From Roseibacillus sp. (GTDB taxonomy: Bacteria > Verrucomicrobiota > Verrucomicrobiia > Verrucomicrobiales > Akkermansiaceae), in the NCBI GenBank assembly GCA_028821775.1, contig JAPKFB010000017.1, forward strand, positions 1 to 64,000: a stretch of 64,000 nucleotides of DNA, in the 5' to 3' direction. This document shows positions 11,861 to 23,152 of this stretch, piece after piece. Each line of letters begins with the position of its first letter. Position 1 is the stretch's first letter. The position numbers and the translations under genes are program-made. The notes under the pieces were generated by a model. The model did not search any database and had not been told where the DNA came from. It worked only from the letters and a program-made list of their open reading frames with translations.

Positions 11861-14800
11861 TCACTCTTGCAGCGCCCGGCGCAGATAGGGCGCGGTGCGG
11901 GACGACTTGGACTTGAGGATGTGTTCGGGTGGTCCCTGCGTGACGATTCTGCCACCTTCGCCGCCCGCTTCCGGCCCCATGTCGATGATGTTGTCGGCTT
12001 CGGCCATGATGCCGGTGTGATGTTCGACCACGATGACGGTGTGTCCCTCGTCGACCAGGCGGTGCAGGACATCGATGAGCTTCTTGACGTCTTCCAAGTG
12101 CAGGCCAATCGAGGGCTCCTCGATGAGGTAGAGGTTGGCCTGGGGCTTTCTCGTTTTGACAGTGGTCTTGCCGATGCGCCCGCGGGTGAGCTCGGTCACG
12201 AGTTTGAGACGCTGAGCCTCGCCCCCGGAGAGGGTGGGGCTAGGCTGACCGATTTGCAGGTAGCCCAGGCCGGTGTCGCGAAGAAGAGCAAGAGTGCGGT
12301 GCAACTTGGTGTGGGCCGAGAAAAAATCGGCCGCCTCATCGATGGTCATTTCCAGGATGTCGCCGATCGATTTGGCGTTGTAGCGAATCTCGAGGGTGGC
12401 AGGATTATAGCGTTTCCCCCGGCAGCCGTCGCAATGGGTCCAGGTCGAGGGCAGGAAATCCATCTCGAGCTTGATCCGGCCGTTGCCCTTGCACTCTGGG
12501 CACTGACCGCTCGCGTTGTTGAAAGAGAATCGGGAAGCGTCGAAGCCTCGCAGGCGGGCATCCGGGATCTGGGCAAAGAGCTTGCGGATGTCGTCGAAGA
12601 TCTTGACGTAGGTGGCTGGACAGGAGCGCGAAGTTTTTCCAATGGGCGACTGATCGACTTCGTAGCAATGGCGGATCGCCTTGAAGCCACTGGTCGAACT
12701 CCAGCACTTGTCGGCCTTCTTGTTGAACACCGCGGCGATGGTTCCACGCATGAGAGAGGACTTTCCGCAGCCTGAGATCCCGGTGATGACGGTGAGGCGT
12801 TCCATGGGGATGCGCACCTCCAGGTCCTGGAGGTTGTTCAGGGTGCAGCCCCTCAGGCGGAGCCAGCCCGCCTTGGCAGTGGCCTTCGGGAGGGGGCGCC
12901 GCTGGCCGCGCACAGGGTGGACGATGGGGTTCTTGAGAGCTTGGCCCGTGATCGATCTCTTGAGCTTCTTGATTTTGGCCAGGGACCCCGCGGCGACAAC
13001 TTCGCCACCGTGCCGCCCGGCGCCTGGTCCGAGGTCGATGATGTGGTCGGCCCGGGCCATGGTGTCGTCGTCATGTTCGACGACGAGGAGGGAGTTCCCT
13101 TTCGCACGAAGAGCGTCGAGAGTATCGAGAAGTTTCTCGTTGTCGCGGGGATGGAGTCCGATGGTCGGTTCATCGAGGACATAGAGGACACCGCGCAAAT
13201 TGGATCCCAGTTGCGCGGCCAGACGAATACGTTGAGCCTCACCCCCTGAGAGGGTTTTTGCGGAGCGATCAAGTTGCAAGTAGGCGAGGCCGACTTCCTC
13301 GAGGAAGTGAAGGCGTTGGCTGATCTCGGGAAGAATATCTCGCGCGATGGTGGCTTCCCGTCCCTTGAACCTGAAGGTCTTCAGGACCCGAGTCGCTTCC
13401 ATGACAGGAAGGAAGGCGAAGTCGTGAATGGCATAGCCCTGGATGCGAATGGCGCGGGAGACTTCATTGAGTCGCGCACCATCACAGTCGGGACAGCTCA
13501 CGAGTTCCTTGTCGTCCGCGCGGTCGAGTTTGCGATCGAAGTCGATCTCGGCTTCGGTGATGGAATTGTAGGGAGTGTTCTTGCGTGAGTCGAAGCGTCT
13601 GCGTCGGGTGGTCGCGATCTCGCCGTATCCACGACAGGTCTTGCACCAACCGCGGGGGGAGTTGAATGAAAAGTGGGCCGGGTCCGGCGGCTCAAAGGAG
13701 CGTCCAGTGGCCGGGCTTACGCGTGCCTTCGAATACGGTCGCAGTTGGTTCTTGTGATCGAGTAGTCGCAAGGTGCCTTTGCCCATGCGGAGAGCCGCAC
13801 CGACGGCCTCGCGGAGCTCGGAGAGGCGAACGTTGCGCGTGGTGGTCTGCAGGATGAGAACATCGATGTCGTGTTGCTTGAAGCGTTCCAGGCGTTCGAA
13901 GCCATCGACCTCCTTCCATTGACTGTCGACCAGCAGGCGGGTGTAGCCCTGTCTTCCAGCCCAGGCGGCCACCTCGGTATGGAATCCTTTGCGGCCGCGC
14001 ACGATGGGAGCGAGGAGATGACCGGGGCCCATTTTCAACCGGGCACGGATGGCGTCCACGATGGCGTCTTCCGTCTGCGGGATCACGGGTTGATCAGACG
14101 CGGGGCAATACTGGGTGCCGAGCTTGGCGTAGAGGAGGCGGAGAAAGTGGTAGATCTCCGTCACGGTGGCGACCGTCGACTTGCCTCCGCCCTGGGAGAT
14201 GCGTTGCTCGATTGCGACGGTGGGCGGCAGACCGGAAATTTGATCGATGTCGGGCTTTTCCAGTTGTTCGGCGAATTGCCGCGCGTAGGGCGACATGGAG
14301 TCGAGAAAGCGGCGTTGTCCTTCCGCAAAAATGATGTCGAAGGCGAGGGTTGATTTCCCGGAGCCGCTCAGTCCGGTCACCACCACGAACTTGTCGCGGG
14401 GGATGGAGACTTCGAGGTTCTTGAGGTTGTGCTCCCGGGCGCCGGTGATGCGGATGGAATTTGAGTCGCGCTTTTTGAGGCTCGAGTTGGGAGGGGCTTG
14501 GTAAGGAACCGGGGACTCGGCTGTTCTAAGGGAACTCAGGGCAGGGAGCAGGGGGGCGAGATAGCGGGCCGTTTCCGTGTTACTGATGGCGACTTCCTCG
14601 GGAGTTCCGGTGGCGGTTATTTGGCCGCCGTCGGATCCGGCGCCGGGTCCAATCTCGAGAAGGTAGTCGGCGCTCTTGATGACATCGAGGTTGTGTTCGA
14701 TGACGAGAAGTGAGTGTCCGGAGTCCACCAGGCGTTGGAACACAGCGAGGAGTTTCTCGATGTCCCCAAAATGCAGGCCGGTGGTGGGTTCATCGAGAAT

Positions 14801-17458
14801 GAGGAGGGAGGAACAGTTCTGCTTTTTCGCGATCGCTTCGGAGAGGATGGTGCAGAGTTTGAGTCGTTGTGCTTCGCCGCCGGAAAGAGTGTTGAGGGGC
14901 TGGCCGAGACGAAGGTAGCCCAGTCCCAGATCCTCAAGCGGTTTCAGGGCGGTGAGGATTTTGAATTTGAATCCGGCTTCCTTGCTCGCCGCCCGCTTGG
15001 AGGAGGCCGCCGCCCCGGGGGCGAAGAAGGCGAGGGCCTCGGTGACGGTGAGGGCCAGGATGTCCGCGATTGTTTTGCCCTGGTAGCGTATTTCGAGGGC
15101 AGCCTGGTTGTAACGGGATCCGTCGCACTCGGGGCAGGTGAGGTAGAGGTCGGAGAGGAATTGCATCTCGACCTTCTCAAAGCCGTTTCCCCAGCATCGC
15201 TCGCAACGCCCCGAGCCTGAGTTGAAGGAGAAGTACCCCGGCGTGGTGTTGGCGAGTTGGCCGTCCGGGCTGCTGGCGAAGAGCTGACGAATGAGATCGA
15301 AGGAACCGAGGTAGACAATGGGAGTGGATCGCGGAGTGCGGGAGAGCGGTGACTGATTGACGATCTTGACGTCCTGCAGTTGCTCTGCGCCCTTGAGGGA
15401 ACGAAGGGAGGCCGGTTCGTCCTGGGTTTCGATGTGCAGGGCAGTGGCGAGATTCCGGTAGAGAACGTCATGGACGAGAGTCGATTTTCCGGATCCCGAA
15501 ACGCCCGTGACGCAGGCAAAGACGCCCAGGGGAATATCGACGTCGACCTTGAAGAGGTTGTGCCGGGTCGCGCCGCGAATCTTGAGGAAGCCGTCGGGAG
15601 ATCGGCGAGTGAGAGGCACCGCAATAGAACGCAGCTTTTGAAGAAAGGGAAGGGTAGAACTACGCGGGAATTCCTTGAGCGACTTCTTCTGGAAGGCCTG
15701 GCGTTTTGGCAGCCAGGCCACAATTTCGCCACCGTGTTCACCCGCGCCGGGCCCAATATCGAGGATATGATCGGCGGCCTGCATGACCGCCTCTTCATGT
15801 TCCACGACCAGGAGAGTATTGCCCTTGTCGCGTAGTCCGTGCATGACCGAAACGAGAGCTCCGATATCGCGGGGATGCAGTCCCACGGTGGGTTCATCGA
15901 GAACGAAGAGGGTGTTGGTGAGAGAAGCGCCGAGGCAGCTGGTGAGATTGACGCGCTCCACTTCGCCTCCCGAGAGGGTGCGAGTGGCACGATCGAGAGT
16001 GAGGTAACCCAATCCCACGTCGCAGAGATAGCGCAAGCGATTGGTGATTTCGGTCAGGACCAGCTGGGTGGTTTTGTCGATCCCTGCGCCCTGCCCGTCG
16101 ATCTTGGGAGGAAGGGCAAGGAACCACAGGTGGAGATCACTGACTGCTTGACGCCAAAGGTCGGGAAGGGTGCTGCCATCGATCTGAAAGCAGAGAGCTT
16201 CCGGTTGCAGGCGAGTGCCACGGCAGGTTGCGCAGGTGGTGTAGGAGCGGTAGCGGCTGAGAAAGATGCGCACGTGCATTTTGTAGGCGCGCCCTTCCAT
16301 CCATTCGAAGAACCCCTTCACCCCGTACCACTCATTGCTCTCCCACGCGTCTTCGGCGCTCTCGCGCTCGCCGTAGAGAACCCAGTCCTGATCCTCCTGG
16401 GTGAGGTCGGCGAAGGCGCAGTCGAGATCGAGTCCGCGTTCGGTGCTGCGCATCTCGAGATCGCGTTGGCATTCCTCGCCTCGATCGCCCTGGAATGGTT
16501 TTATACAGCCCTCGCGAATGGATCGGTAGCGATCGGGGATCGCTTTGGCGAGATCGATGCCGATGACCCGCCCAAAGCCCCGGCATTCGGGGCAAGCGCC
16601 CACGGGGTTGTTGAAGGTGAACAGGGAGGGAGTGGGAGGACGGACTGCAAAGCCGGTGACGGGGTTGGACCAGTTGGTGGTGAAGGGGTGAGGCTTCGTT
16701 GCGGAAGAGGGGTCTGCAGGGGCGATGGTGCAGACGCCTTTTCCCAGGTCGAGTGCACGTTCGAGGGCCTCAAGGAGGCGCTGCCGGTTCGGCTTGGTGA
16801 TTTTCAGGCGGTCCTGAATGACTTGCACCTGACTCGGCAGAAGGTGGAAGCCCGCGTCCTCCGGAGAGTCAGTCCGGACGACCTGGCCGTTGAGGAAGAT
16901 GCGGAGATACCCTTGCTGTTGGAGGAAGGCGAAGAAGTCCTCGAGTTCGGTCTCGGGAGGAACGGAGACTGGAAAGAGGATGAGGGTGTGCTGATGGGAC
17001 AGATTTTCGACCCCCCAGGCGGCGATCGAGTCCGTGGAATCAGGGCGGATGATGTCTCCGCTCTTCGGATCCACGGCATGGGAACAGCGGCCAAAGAGCA
17101 ATTTGAGATAATCGTTGATCTCGGTGATGGTGCCCACCGTCGAGCGGGTGGTGCGCACGTTGTTCTTCTGCTCGATCGCGATGGCGGGCGGGATGCCATC
17201 GATGCGATCGACGGCTGGCTTGTCCATGCGATCGAAAAACTGGCGGACGTAGGGAGAAAAGGTCTCGACGTAGCGCCGTTGTCCTTCGGCATAGAGCGTT
17301 TGGAATGCGAGGGAGGACTTACCGGATCCGGACGGACCGGTCACGACGGTGAGTTGGCCCAAGGGGATGTCGAGGTCGAGGCCCTTGAGATTATTCTGGC
17401 GTGCTCCGCGGACAGAGATGGCAGGAGCGTTGTGATTGGTGCGCTTGGCGGCAGGCAC
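11861..17458 (-). CDS. uvrA: Excinuclease ABC subunit A, tandem fused (double-length UvrA)
   Basis: DNA-damage sensor of nucleotide excision repair. At 1865 residues it is twice the usual 940: two complete UvrA units in one chain. Four Walker A motifs are intact (GPSGSGKSS near 40, GVSGSGKST near 650, GLSGSGKST near 1030, GISGCGKSS near 1560), and four LSGGE signatures (near 494, 858, 1403, 1742). Each half also has the UvrA-specific segment [17 protein letters not shown] or [17 protein letters not shown], plus CxxC zinc pairs. Fused UvrA is known in chlamydiae and other PVC bacteria. UvrA normally works as a dimer, so this chain may be a covalent dimer with non-identical halves. Confidence 0.97.
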   Translation of the reverse strand: MPAAKRTNHNAPAISVRGARQNNLKGLDLDIPLGQLTVVTGPSGSGKSSLAFQTLYAEGQRRYVETFSPYVRQFFDRMDKPAVDRIDGIPPAIAIEQKNNVRTTRSTVGTITEINDYLKLLFGRCSHAVDPKSGDIIRPDSTDSIAAWGVENLSHQHTLILFPVSVPPETELEDFFAFLQQQGYLRIFLNGQVVRTDSPEDAGFHLLPSQVQVIQDRLKITKPNRQRLLEALERALDLGKGVCTIAPADPSSATKPHPFTTNWSNPVTGFAVRPPTPSLFTFNNPVGACPECRGFGRVIGIDLAKAIPDRYRSIREGCIKPFQGDRGEECQRDLEMRSTERGLDLDCAFADLTQEDQDWVLYGERESAEDAWESNEWYGVKGFFEWMEGRAYKMHVRIFLSRYRSYTTCATCRGTRLQPEALCFQIDGSTLPDLWRQAVSDLHLWFLALPPKIDGQGAGIDKTTQLVLTEITNRLRYLCDVGLGYLTLDRATRTLSGGEVERVNLTSCLGASLTNTLFVLDEPTVGLHPRDIGALVSVMHGLRDKGNTLLVVEHEEAVMQAADHILDIGPGAGEHGGEIVAWLPKRQAFQKKSLKEFPRSSTLPFLQKLRSIAVPLTRRSPDGFLKIRGATRHNLFKVDVDIPLGVFACVTGVSGSGKSTLVHDVLYRNLATALHIETQDEPASLRSLKGAEQLQDVKIVNQSPLSRTPRSTPIVYLGSFDLIRQLFASSPDGQLANTTPGYFSFNSGSGRCERCWGNGFEKVEMQFLSDLYLTCPECDGSRYNQAALEIRYQGKTIADILALTVTEALAFFAPGAAASSKRAASKEAGFKFKILTALKPLEDLGLGYLRLGQPLNTLSGGEAQRLKLCTILSEAIAKKQNCSSLLILDEPTTGLHFGDIEKLLAVFQRLVDSGHSLLVIEHNLDVIKSADYLLEIGPGAGSDGGQITATGTPEEVAISNTETARYLAPLLPALSSLRTAESPVPYQAPPNSSLKKRDSNSIRITGAREHNLKNLEVSIPRDKFVVVTGLSGSGKSTLAFDIIFAEGQRRFLDSMSPYARQFAEQLEKPDIDQISGLPPTVAIEQRISQGGGKSTVATVTEIYHFLRLLYAKLGTQYCPASDQPVIPQTEDAIVDAIRARLKMGPGHLLAPIVRGRKGFHTEVAAWAGRQGYTRLLVDSQWKEVDGFERLERFKQHDIDVLILQTTTRNVRLSELREAVGAALRMGKGTLRLLDHKNQLRPYSKARVSPATGRSFEPPDPAHFSFNSPRGWCKTCRGYGEIATTRRRRFDSRKNTPYNSITEAEIDFDRKLDRADDKELVSCPDCDGARLNEVSRAIRIQGYAIHDFAFLPVMEATRVLKTFRFKGREATIARDILPEISQRLHFLEEVGLAYLQLDRSAKTLSGGEAQRIRLAAQLGSNLRGVLYVLDEPTIGLHPRDNEKLLDTLDALRAKGNSLLVVEHDDDTMARADHIIDLGPGAGRHGGEVVAAGSLAKIKKLKRSITGQALKNPIVHPVRGQRRPLPKATAKAGWLRLRGCTLNNLQDLEVRIPMERLTVITGISGCGKSSLMRGTIAAVFNKKADKCWSSTSGFKAIRHCYEVDQSPIGKTSRSCPATYVKIFDDIRKLFAQIPDARLRGFDASRFSFNNASGQCPECKGNGRIKLEMDFLPSTWTHCDGCRGKRYNPATLEIRYNAKSIGDILEMTIDEAADFFSAHTKLHRTLALLRDTGLGYLQIGQPSPTLSGGEAQRLKLVTELTRGRIGKTTVKTRKPQANLYLIEEPSIGLHLEDVKKLIDVLHRLVDEGHTVIVVEHHTGIMAEADNIIDMGPEAGGEGGRIVTQGPPEHILKSKSSRTAPYLRRALQE

Positions 17459-17623
17459 GGGGGGAGCTTACGCAGCGAGGAGATTTTGGCGAGTCGAAGG
17501 TGGGGCGCTGAAGGGCTGAGAGAAGGGCACGCCTCCCGACAGGGTCGGCTCCACTTCGGGATGGCCAGGCAATGGAGATCTTACCGAAATGGACTCTTCG
17601 AGAATTCCCGTCCTACCGAAAAC

Positions 17624-17657
17624 CGAAAATCTCTCGCGGGGGCACTCGCGAGAGATT
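17624..17657 (-). terminator. Rho-independent terminator of the first lectin-domain kinase gene
   Basis: An 11-bp perfect stem AATCTCTCGCG (17628-17638) pairs with CGCGAGAGATT (17647-17657), loop of 8. On the minus strand it is followed by TTCGGTTTTCGG. It starts about a dozen bases after the stop of the kinase gene. Confidence 0.75.
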
Positions 17658-17669
17658 CATGAACACACT

Positions 17670-20336
17670 TTAATTGTCGTCCTGGTCGGCATTCGCCCCC
17701 TCTTCTTCGGGCACTTCGGGAAACTCGCCACTGAGGATTTTGAGGAAGTAGTCTTTTTGGGCGGCCGCTTTGATTTCTCGGGCGAGGTAGGCAGCGCCTT
17801 TGCGCTCGCCCTGCGCCTGGCGGCGCTTCCCTTCGGTGGTGACTTCCGCGAGGTAGCGTTCCTGGGCTTCGAGGAACTCAGCCTGATATTCCTCCCAGAG
17901 GCGCTCCTGCTTTTCGAGGGCCTTCTTGTGAACCCGGCCCAAAAAGCGCTCGATCCGGTCGCTGCCGATCTCGGCTGGAACAACGCCGCTCTCTTCCACG
18001 GACTTGACAAAGGCATCCACGAAATCGCGGGCTTCCCTACTGAAGCGTCTCGCGGTTTCAGACTCGCTCTCGACATCGTCGATGAAGGTGGCGACGTTTT
18101 TTTCCTGGCGCCGTTTCCAGCGCTCGTAGTCAATCTTTTCGCGATCGGCGTACATCTGGCGATACTTGACGAGCCAATCCTCCACCGCGGCGGCACGATT
18201 CTTGTCTGCCTTGGTGGGCATGTTACGGTGGGACCGGGCAGACCATTCCATCAAGAAGTAGTTTGCCTGGCTTGCGGCACTGATCGCGTTGTTGTATCCG
18301 AATTTGCCATCAATTCCGCGCCACACCTGGAGGGCTGGCTGGGGAGCTTCCCCTTGATCAGGTTGCTGCGGAGCCCAGGTGACATATTCGAAGTTTTCGC
18401 CAGTGACGAAGGCCCACTGAGGATTGGCTACCCCCTTTTGGCGGCCGCCGACCCAGCAACCGTCTCCCCCGCCCAGGGTCTTCTGCAGGAGGTCGATGAT
18501 CCAGGCCGCTTCCGCATCGGAGGAAGGAACGGCAAGGTGAGCTCCGACCGCGGTGGAGAGGGCTGAAGCCTCCTCCCAGGAAGCGGAGCGGGGGATGAGG
18601 AGAAAACGTGAGCCTGCAATGTTGCGGGTGCCAGCGGGAAAGACCGGGGCGCGCTTGGCCTTGAGGGTGGAACCAGCGCGCTTCAACTGGCCGGCGAGAG
18701 AACCCTTGTTGCCGCCTTCCATCCATTCCAGCAAGAAAGGCTGGGTATTCGAAGCCGCGAGGTCATCGAGGGTGCCTCCGGGAAGGATGGCGGCAAAGTC
18801 TTCCCCATCATCGCGAGAGGTTGTGTCATCGGGTTGTCCCGGTGCCCAGAGTGCTTGATCGACCGGGTTCCCACTGACCCAGTACCACTTTCCCTCGGTC
18901 CCTGAATCGGAAAGTCCGATCCAAGCGGGGGTCTTAATCTTAAACTGAGTGCCCGCCCAAGTGAGGTCCGCTGCCGATTCGAGGGCGGCCAGTTGGGCTC
19001 CATGATCCTCCGCGAAGTGCAGGGCGGCTTGCCAAGTCAGGGGTTGGTCGATGAGAAGGAACTGTGAAGTGCCACGTTTCGCGGCCGCTTTGGGCAGGTT
19101 GGAGAGATCCCCTGCGTGCAGCTTGCTTTTGAGTCGGGCCAGCGCCTGCGTGACGCTCTCTACAACCTTGGGTTTGGGCGGTTCGGGGGTGGGTTCCGGT
19201 TTATTTTCCCTGGGTTTGTCCTTCGGCCGATCCCTGACGATCCTGGGTTTTTCCTTCGGCTTGGCCCTGGATTTTGGCGCGGCGGGCTCTGCCGCGGGCT
19301 TGGGATCCTCGGCCGTCTCTTGGTCCTTCTTGGAGCCGGAGACGATCATGGCCCCCACTGCGGCGAGCACGAGCGCCAGGATCGTGATGATGATGGGGAC
19401 GGTGTTCGACTTGGAAGTTCCGAGCACGGGAGCGCTGGGACGGACTCCCGTGCGCGTGCCGGCCGCACTGGGGGTGGGTGCTGGGACCCCGCCGGTGAGG
19501 GGCCGACGTAAGATTGGACCCTGCGCTCTGTCTGCGAGCTCATCGAGTTTCTTGGCAAGCTCCTCTGCGGAGCTGTAGCGCATCTCCGGGGAAGGATGGG
19601 TGGCGCGGCGCACGACGGCATCAAACTCGGGACGGCACTTCGAGATGCTCGAGGGCGGTTTCCAAGGATCGGAAGGAATCTGCGCGGTCAGAAGTTCGTA
19701 GAGCAGCACCCCGACTGCAAAAATATCGGCGCGTTGATCGACGGCGTCTGGATTGTTGACGATTTCTGGTGCGGAGTAGCCGGGTGTGCCGAAGACGATC
19801 TCGTCCGGATTGTGCCCTTGGCCTACCGGGCGAGCCAATCCGAAGTCGCCGATCTTGGGTTGGGCGCCCGGTCCAAGGAGGATGTTGCCCGGCTTGATGT
19901 CGCGATGGAGAATGCCGTGCTGATGGGCATGAGCGAGTCCGTGGGAAATCCCGGCTACCAGTCGGGCGGCTTCGGCCTGCTCGATGGTCTTGCCGTGGGC
20001 GGAATGATGGAGCGACTTCCCTTCCACCAACTCCATAATGATGAAGAGCATCCCATCTGCGTCACCAAAGTCGTAGACTCCGATGAGATTCGGATGATTG
20101 AGCCGTGCCATGGATTTGGCTTCTGCCTCGAAACTGGCCCGGAACTGGGGGTCGGCGCCGAACTGGCGAGGCAGGATCTTGATGGCGACTGCCCGGTCGA
20201 GGGAGATCTGACGGGCGGCATAGACTGCGCCCATGCCACCTTGCGCGATGAAACTGGTGATCTCGTACGCGGGGAAGAGGGGCTGAAGCTCCTCGACGCT
20301 GGGCGCAATGAATTCAAGATCGTAGGCGGAATCCAT
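17670..20336 (-). CDS. Transmembrane Ser/Thr protein kinase with two C-type-lectin-like domains
   Basis: A Hanks-type kinase (about 26-285) with all catalytic motifs: glycine loop FIAQGGMGAVYA, VAIKIL lysine, HRDIKPGNILL, IGDFGLA and SAPE. A Pro/Ala-rich linker leads to one membrane helix (about 312-334). Then come a Lys/Pro linker and two lectin-like domains (about 418-535 and 574-693) with W-x-G-L/W-V-G-G type cores and FLLEW or FLMEW endings, but without the usual disulfide cysteines. A charged helical tail reaches residue 888. The kinase would face the cytoplasm and the lectin-like part the periplasm. The upstream gene encodes a paralogue of identical architecture. Ligand and substrates are unknown. 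Confidence 0.88.
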   Translation of the reverse strand: MDSAYDLEFIAPSVEELQPLFPAYEITSFIAQGGMGAVYAARQISLDRAVAIKILPRQFGADPQFRASFEAEAKSMARLNHPNLIGVYDFGDADGMLFIIMELVEGKSLHHSAHGKTIEQAEAARLVAGISHGLAHAHQHGILHRDIKPGNILLGPGAQPKIGDFGLARPVGQGHNPDEIVFGTPGYSAPEIVNNPDAVDQRADIFAVGVLLYELLTAQIPSDPWKPPSSISKCRPEFDAVVRRATHPSPEMRYSSAEELAKKLDELADRAQGPILRRPLTGGVPAPTPSAAGTRTGVRPSAPVLGTSKSNTVPIIITILALVLAAVGAMIVSGSKKDQETAEDPKPAAEPAAPKSRAKPKEKPRIVRDRPKDKPRENKPEPTPEPPKPKVVESVTQALARLKSKLHAGDLSNLPKAAAKRGTSQFLLIDQPLTWQAALHFAEDHGAQLAALESAADLTWAGTQFKIKTPAWIGLSDSGTEGKWYWVSGNPVDQALWAPGQPDDTTSRDDGEDFAAILPGGTLDDLAASNTQPFLLEWMEGGNKGSLAGQLKRAGSTLKAKRAPVFPAGTRNIAGSRFLLIPRSASWEEASALSTAVGAHLAVPSSDAEAAWIIDLLQKTLGGGDGCWVGGRQKGVANPQWAFVTGENFEYVTWAPQQPDQGEAPQPALQVWRGIDGKFGYNNAISAASQANYFLMEWSARSHRNMPTKADKNRAAAVEDWLVKYRQMYADREKIDYERWKRRQEKNVATFIDDVESESETARRFSREARDFVDAFVKSVEESGVVPAEIGSDRIERFLGRVHKKALEKQERLWEEYQAEFLEAQERYLAEVTTEGKRRQAQGERKGAAYLAREIKAAAQKDYFLKILSGEFPEVPEEEGANADQDDN

Positions 20337-20367
20337 GTGGATATGAACACTCGATTGTGCCCGTCGT

Positions 20368-20415
20368 TGCGTAACGAAGCAAGCGCAAGGATGCGTAACG
20401 AAGCAAGCGCAAGGA
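20368..20415. repeat. Two tandem copies of a 24-bp unit
   Basis: The 24-base unit tgcgtaacgaagcaagcgca + agga occurs twice head to tail (20368-20391 and 20392-20415) without mismatch. It lies 32 bases upstream of the kinase start at 20336, between the two kinase genes. Confidence 0.85.
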
Positions 20416-20496
20416 CCTTAGCTTGAAATGAGCCGAAAATCCACGAATTGAATCACAAAGCCGAAAATCGCTCTGTTTGGGACTCTTGGCGAGGAT

Positions 20497-23058
20497 TCAG
20501 GAACCCGAGCCGAAGTGCTCAAGGAAGGTCTGCCCGGTCTTCCCGCAGGCTTCGATTTCGTTTTCGATGGCTCGAATCTGGCGGCTCAGTCCGTTTGTCT
20601 GGGAGGTGGCCTTCTTCACTTCCAATTCTTTGATATAGGCTAAACGAAGTTTGTTGGAGGCGCTCAGGAGAGTCGATTTCAATTGCCGTTGGGTTTCGAG
20701 GTGCTTCTTGACGACTTCGGCTCCGCGGGGGGGAAGCTTGATAATTTCGTTCTGGCCGATGTCGATGGAACCGATGGATTGAACTTTGGCCTTCACGCGG
20801 GCGACGGTGGGAGCGTAGGTCCGCTCATCATTGTCGCGCAAGCTGCGGTGCCAGAAATCGAGGTCCCACTTCAGGTCCTTGCCATTCTCGGCAAGCTTTT
20901 CGGCGTATTTTCCTTCGAGTTGCTGAATTTTCTTTAAGGATTGAGCCCGAAGGGCGGCCCAAGCTCCGCCGCCGGCAGGGGAAGCCACGATGGTCTTTTT
21001 GGAGCGATCATTGCTCCACTCGATGACATAGGCGGCGGCCGCTTCGTTGTCGCTTGGGCTTGCGTCGTCCCAACCGCCCTGGGGACCTGCCACCAGTCTC
21101 ACCGCCTTGTCGACGGAGTCATCTCCATCTGGGGAGTCGGGGGCCCAGGAGGCGAAGGACCATGCTTCTCCGGTGGACCAAGTCCAGGATCGTCCATTGT
21201 GCATTCCTCCGATCCATGCCGCAGTGCCCGCCGGCAAGGATTCGTTCACCGTGGTGGTGAGAAAGGCGTTCTCGGTCTCTTCGCTGGGAACGGCGAGGTG
21301 GCCATGGGCAGACTGGGCGATGGCAGCGGCTTCAGACCAGCTGACTTGTTTTTCAATGAGGAGGTAGCGACGGCTCTCATAGGAGCGCACTCCGGGCGGG
21401 AACACCGGGTCGGGAGAGTCACGCGATTGCTTCAGGCGTTCCAATTGGGAAGCGAGACTTCCTGGGTTGGTACCATCCATCCTCCACTGGATGTAAAAGG
21501 GGAATTTTTGTCCGCCGGGCTTGGATCGGATGGATCCCAGATCACTCAAGGTGGCGGAATTCCCGGTTGAGGAGGATGGCTTCCGCACGTTCCAAGGGGA
21601 GCCATCGACCCAGCCCCATGCGGTGCGCCCGGTGGCGCCACCCCCGAGCCAAACGGTTGTGCTGTTGGGAATCTTGGAAGCGAGCCAGTTTTGCTCGCCT
21701 TCATTGAGACAGGTGGCGAGGTGTCCGCCGTGCTCCTCTGCAAAGGCGGCGGCTTGTTGCCAGCTCAGGGGAGTTTCCACAAAGAAGAAGCGGGACGATC
21801 CGCGCACTTGAGTTCCTGGTGGAAACTCTTCGCGGTTGCTGGAGGTCAGGGTGGATTTGAGACGAGCCAGACCTTCAATCGGTTTCTCAACCTCGGGCAC
21901 GCTGATGGGTTTGATTGGGGTGGTGGGTTTTCTCGCGGCTCGAGCTTCGCGCTTTTTCTTGAGGTGCGCGGCCTCTTTGATGTCTTCCTGCTTTTGCCGT
22001 TGCTCCTCTTGGTCTCGTTCGACTTCCTGCCGCGCGAGGTCCGTCTTCCTCCACTGGAGGGCGCGGTTCATTCCGTAGATCGCGCCGATGAGGAGAACGA
22101 TGATGATGAGATTTCGAAGAAGGCTCCAGTTCGTGCCGATGCTGATCTGGACTTGAGGAGGGGTGACCGGTGCCACTTCACCCTCCTCCGAAGTCGGGGG
22201 TGCAACGGGACTCATCACGGGAGCTTTCGTCACGATGGTGGCGATCTTCTTCTCGAGAGCATCCTGAAGAACCTTCATCTCCTTCGCCATCGCCCCGGCA
22301 TCGGCGAAGCGGAGCGTGGGGGAGGGATGAGTGGCCCGTCGGACGATCTTATCAAATCGCGGATCGACCTCCTCGATCTGAGAGGCGGGAACGTAGTTGG
22401 AGTCGGGAAGTTTTCCGGTGAGGAGCTCGTAGAGGATCACTCCGGTGGAAAACACGTCGGAGCGTTTGTCGACGGAATCCGGGTCCTTCATGACCTCGGG
22501 CGCGGTATAAGTGGGCGTGCCAAAAATGAGCCCGTCGCCCTCGGTGTCATCCGCAGCACGAGCCAGACCGAAGTCTCCGATTTTTGGGCGCTTCTTGGAA
22601 TCGAGAAGAATGTTTGCGGGCTTGATATCGCGATGGAGGATGCCCGCGTCATGAGCATGGGTGAGACCTTCGCAGATGCCGGTGACCAGGCGGGCCACTT
22701 CTTTCTGATCGATCGCAATGCCATGCGCCGAATGGTGGAGGGACTTGCCATCGACAAATTCCATCACGATGTAGGGCATGCCATCGACCTCGCCGAAGTC
22801 GTAGACCCCAATCAGATTGGGGTGATTGAGCTTGGCCATGGCCTTGGCCTCATCCTCGAAGCGCCTGCGGAAGTCTTCATCGGCGCCGAACTCGCGCGGG
22901 AGAATCTTGATCGCGACGTTGCGGGCGAGGGACTTCTGGTGCGCTTTGTAGACGGCACCCATCCCGCCTTTCGCGATGAAGGCGAGGACGTCATAGGTCG
23001 GGAGGAGTTCGTGGAGTTCCTCTGGGCTGGGAGCCTCAAATTGGGGCGGGAATGACAT
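20497..23058 (-). CDS. Second transmembrane Ser/Thr kinase with two lectin-like domains
   Basis: A paralogue of the kinase at 17670-20336. I chose the ATG at 23058 (MSFPPQFEAPSPEELHELLP) because it aligns with the start of the paralogue; an ATG at 23133 would add 25 residues. Kinase motifs are intact (FIAKGGMGAVYKA, VAIKIL, HRDIKPANILL, IGDFGLARA, TAPE). One membrane helix (about 313-330, NLIIIVLLIGAIYG) is followed by a charged EEQRQKQED linker and lectin-like domains near 420-526 and 562-683. The tail of about 170 residues is helical. It is divergent from a globin gene with 94 bases between. The two kinases read in the same direction with 160 bases between. Confidence 0.88.
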   Translation of the reverse strand: MSFPPQFEAPSPEELHELLPTYDVLAFIAKGGMGAVYKAHQKSLARNVAIKILPREFGADEDFRRRFEDEAKAMAKLNHPNLIGVYDFGEVDGMPYIVMEFVDGKSLHHSAHGIAIDQKEVARLVTGICEGLTHAHDAGILHRDIKPANILLDSKKRPKIGDFGLARAADDTEGDGLIFGTPTYTAPEVMKDPDSVDKRSDVFSTGVILYELLTGKLPDSNYVPASQIEEVDPRFDKIVRRATHPSPTLRFADAGAMAKEMKVLQDALEKKIATIVTKAPVMSPVAPPTSEEGEVAPVTPPQVQISIGTNWSLLRNLIIIVLLIGAIYGMNRALQWRKTDLARQEVERDQEEQRQKQEDIKEAAHLKKKREARAARKPTTPIKPISVPEVEKPIEGLARLKSTLTSSNREEFPPGTQVRGSSRFFFVETPLSWQQAAAFAEEHGGHLATCLNEGEQNWLASKIPNSTTVWLGGGATGRTAWGWVDGSPWNVRKPSSSTGNSATLSDLGSIRSKPGGQKFPFYIQWRMDGTNPGSLASQLERLKQSRDSPDPVFPPGVRSYESRRYLLIEKQVSWSEAAAIAQSAHGHLAVPSEETENAFLTTTVNESLPAGTAAWIGGMHNGRSWTWSTGEAWSFASWAPDSPDGDDSVDKAVRLVAGPQGGWDDASPSDNEAAAAYVIEWSNDRSKKTIVASPAGGGAWAALRAQSLKKIQQLEGKYAEKLAENGKDLKWDLDFWHRSLRDNDERTYAPTVARVKAKVQSIGSIDIGQNEIIKLPPRGAEVVKKHLETQRQLKSTLLSASNKLRLAYIKELEVKKATSQTNGLSRQIRAIENEIEACGKTGQTFLEHFGSGS

Positions 23059-23152
23059 GAATTCGAGGGGAAGCGTCGCTGGAGGCGATTCTCGTGGAGA
23101 AGATGTCCCTGAATTCTTGAAAAGAAAAGCCATCAGTGGACCCTTTCCGGGT

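Noticed and set aside
15839-17662. Open frame of 607 codons on the plus strand
   Set aside because: It is antisense to the 5' part of uvrA, which has all its motifs. No protein character of its own.
21691-23055. Open frame of 454 codons on the plus strand
   Set aside because: Antisense to the kinase gene, which has every catalytic motif.
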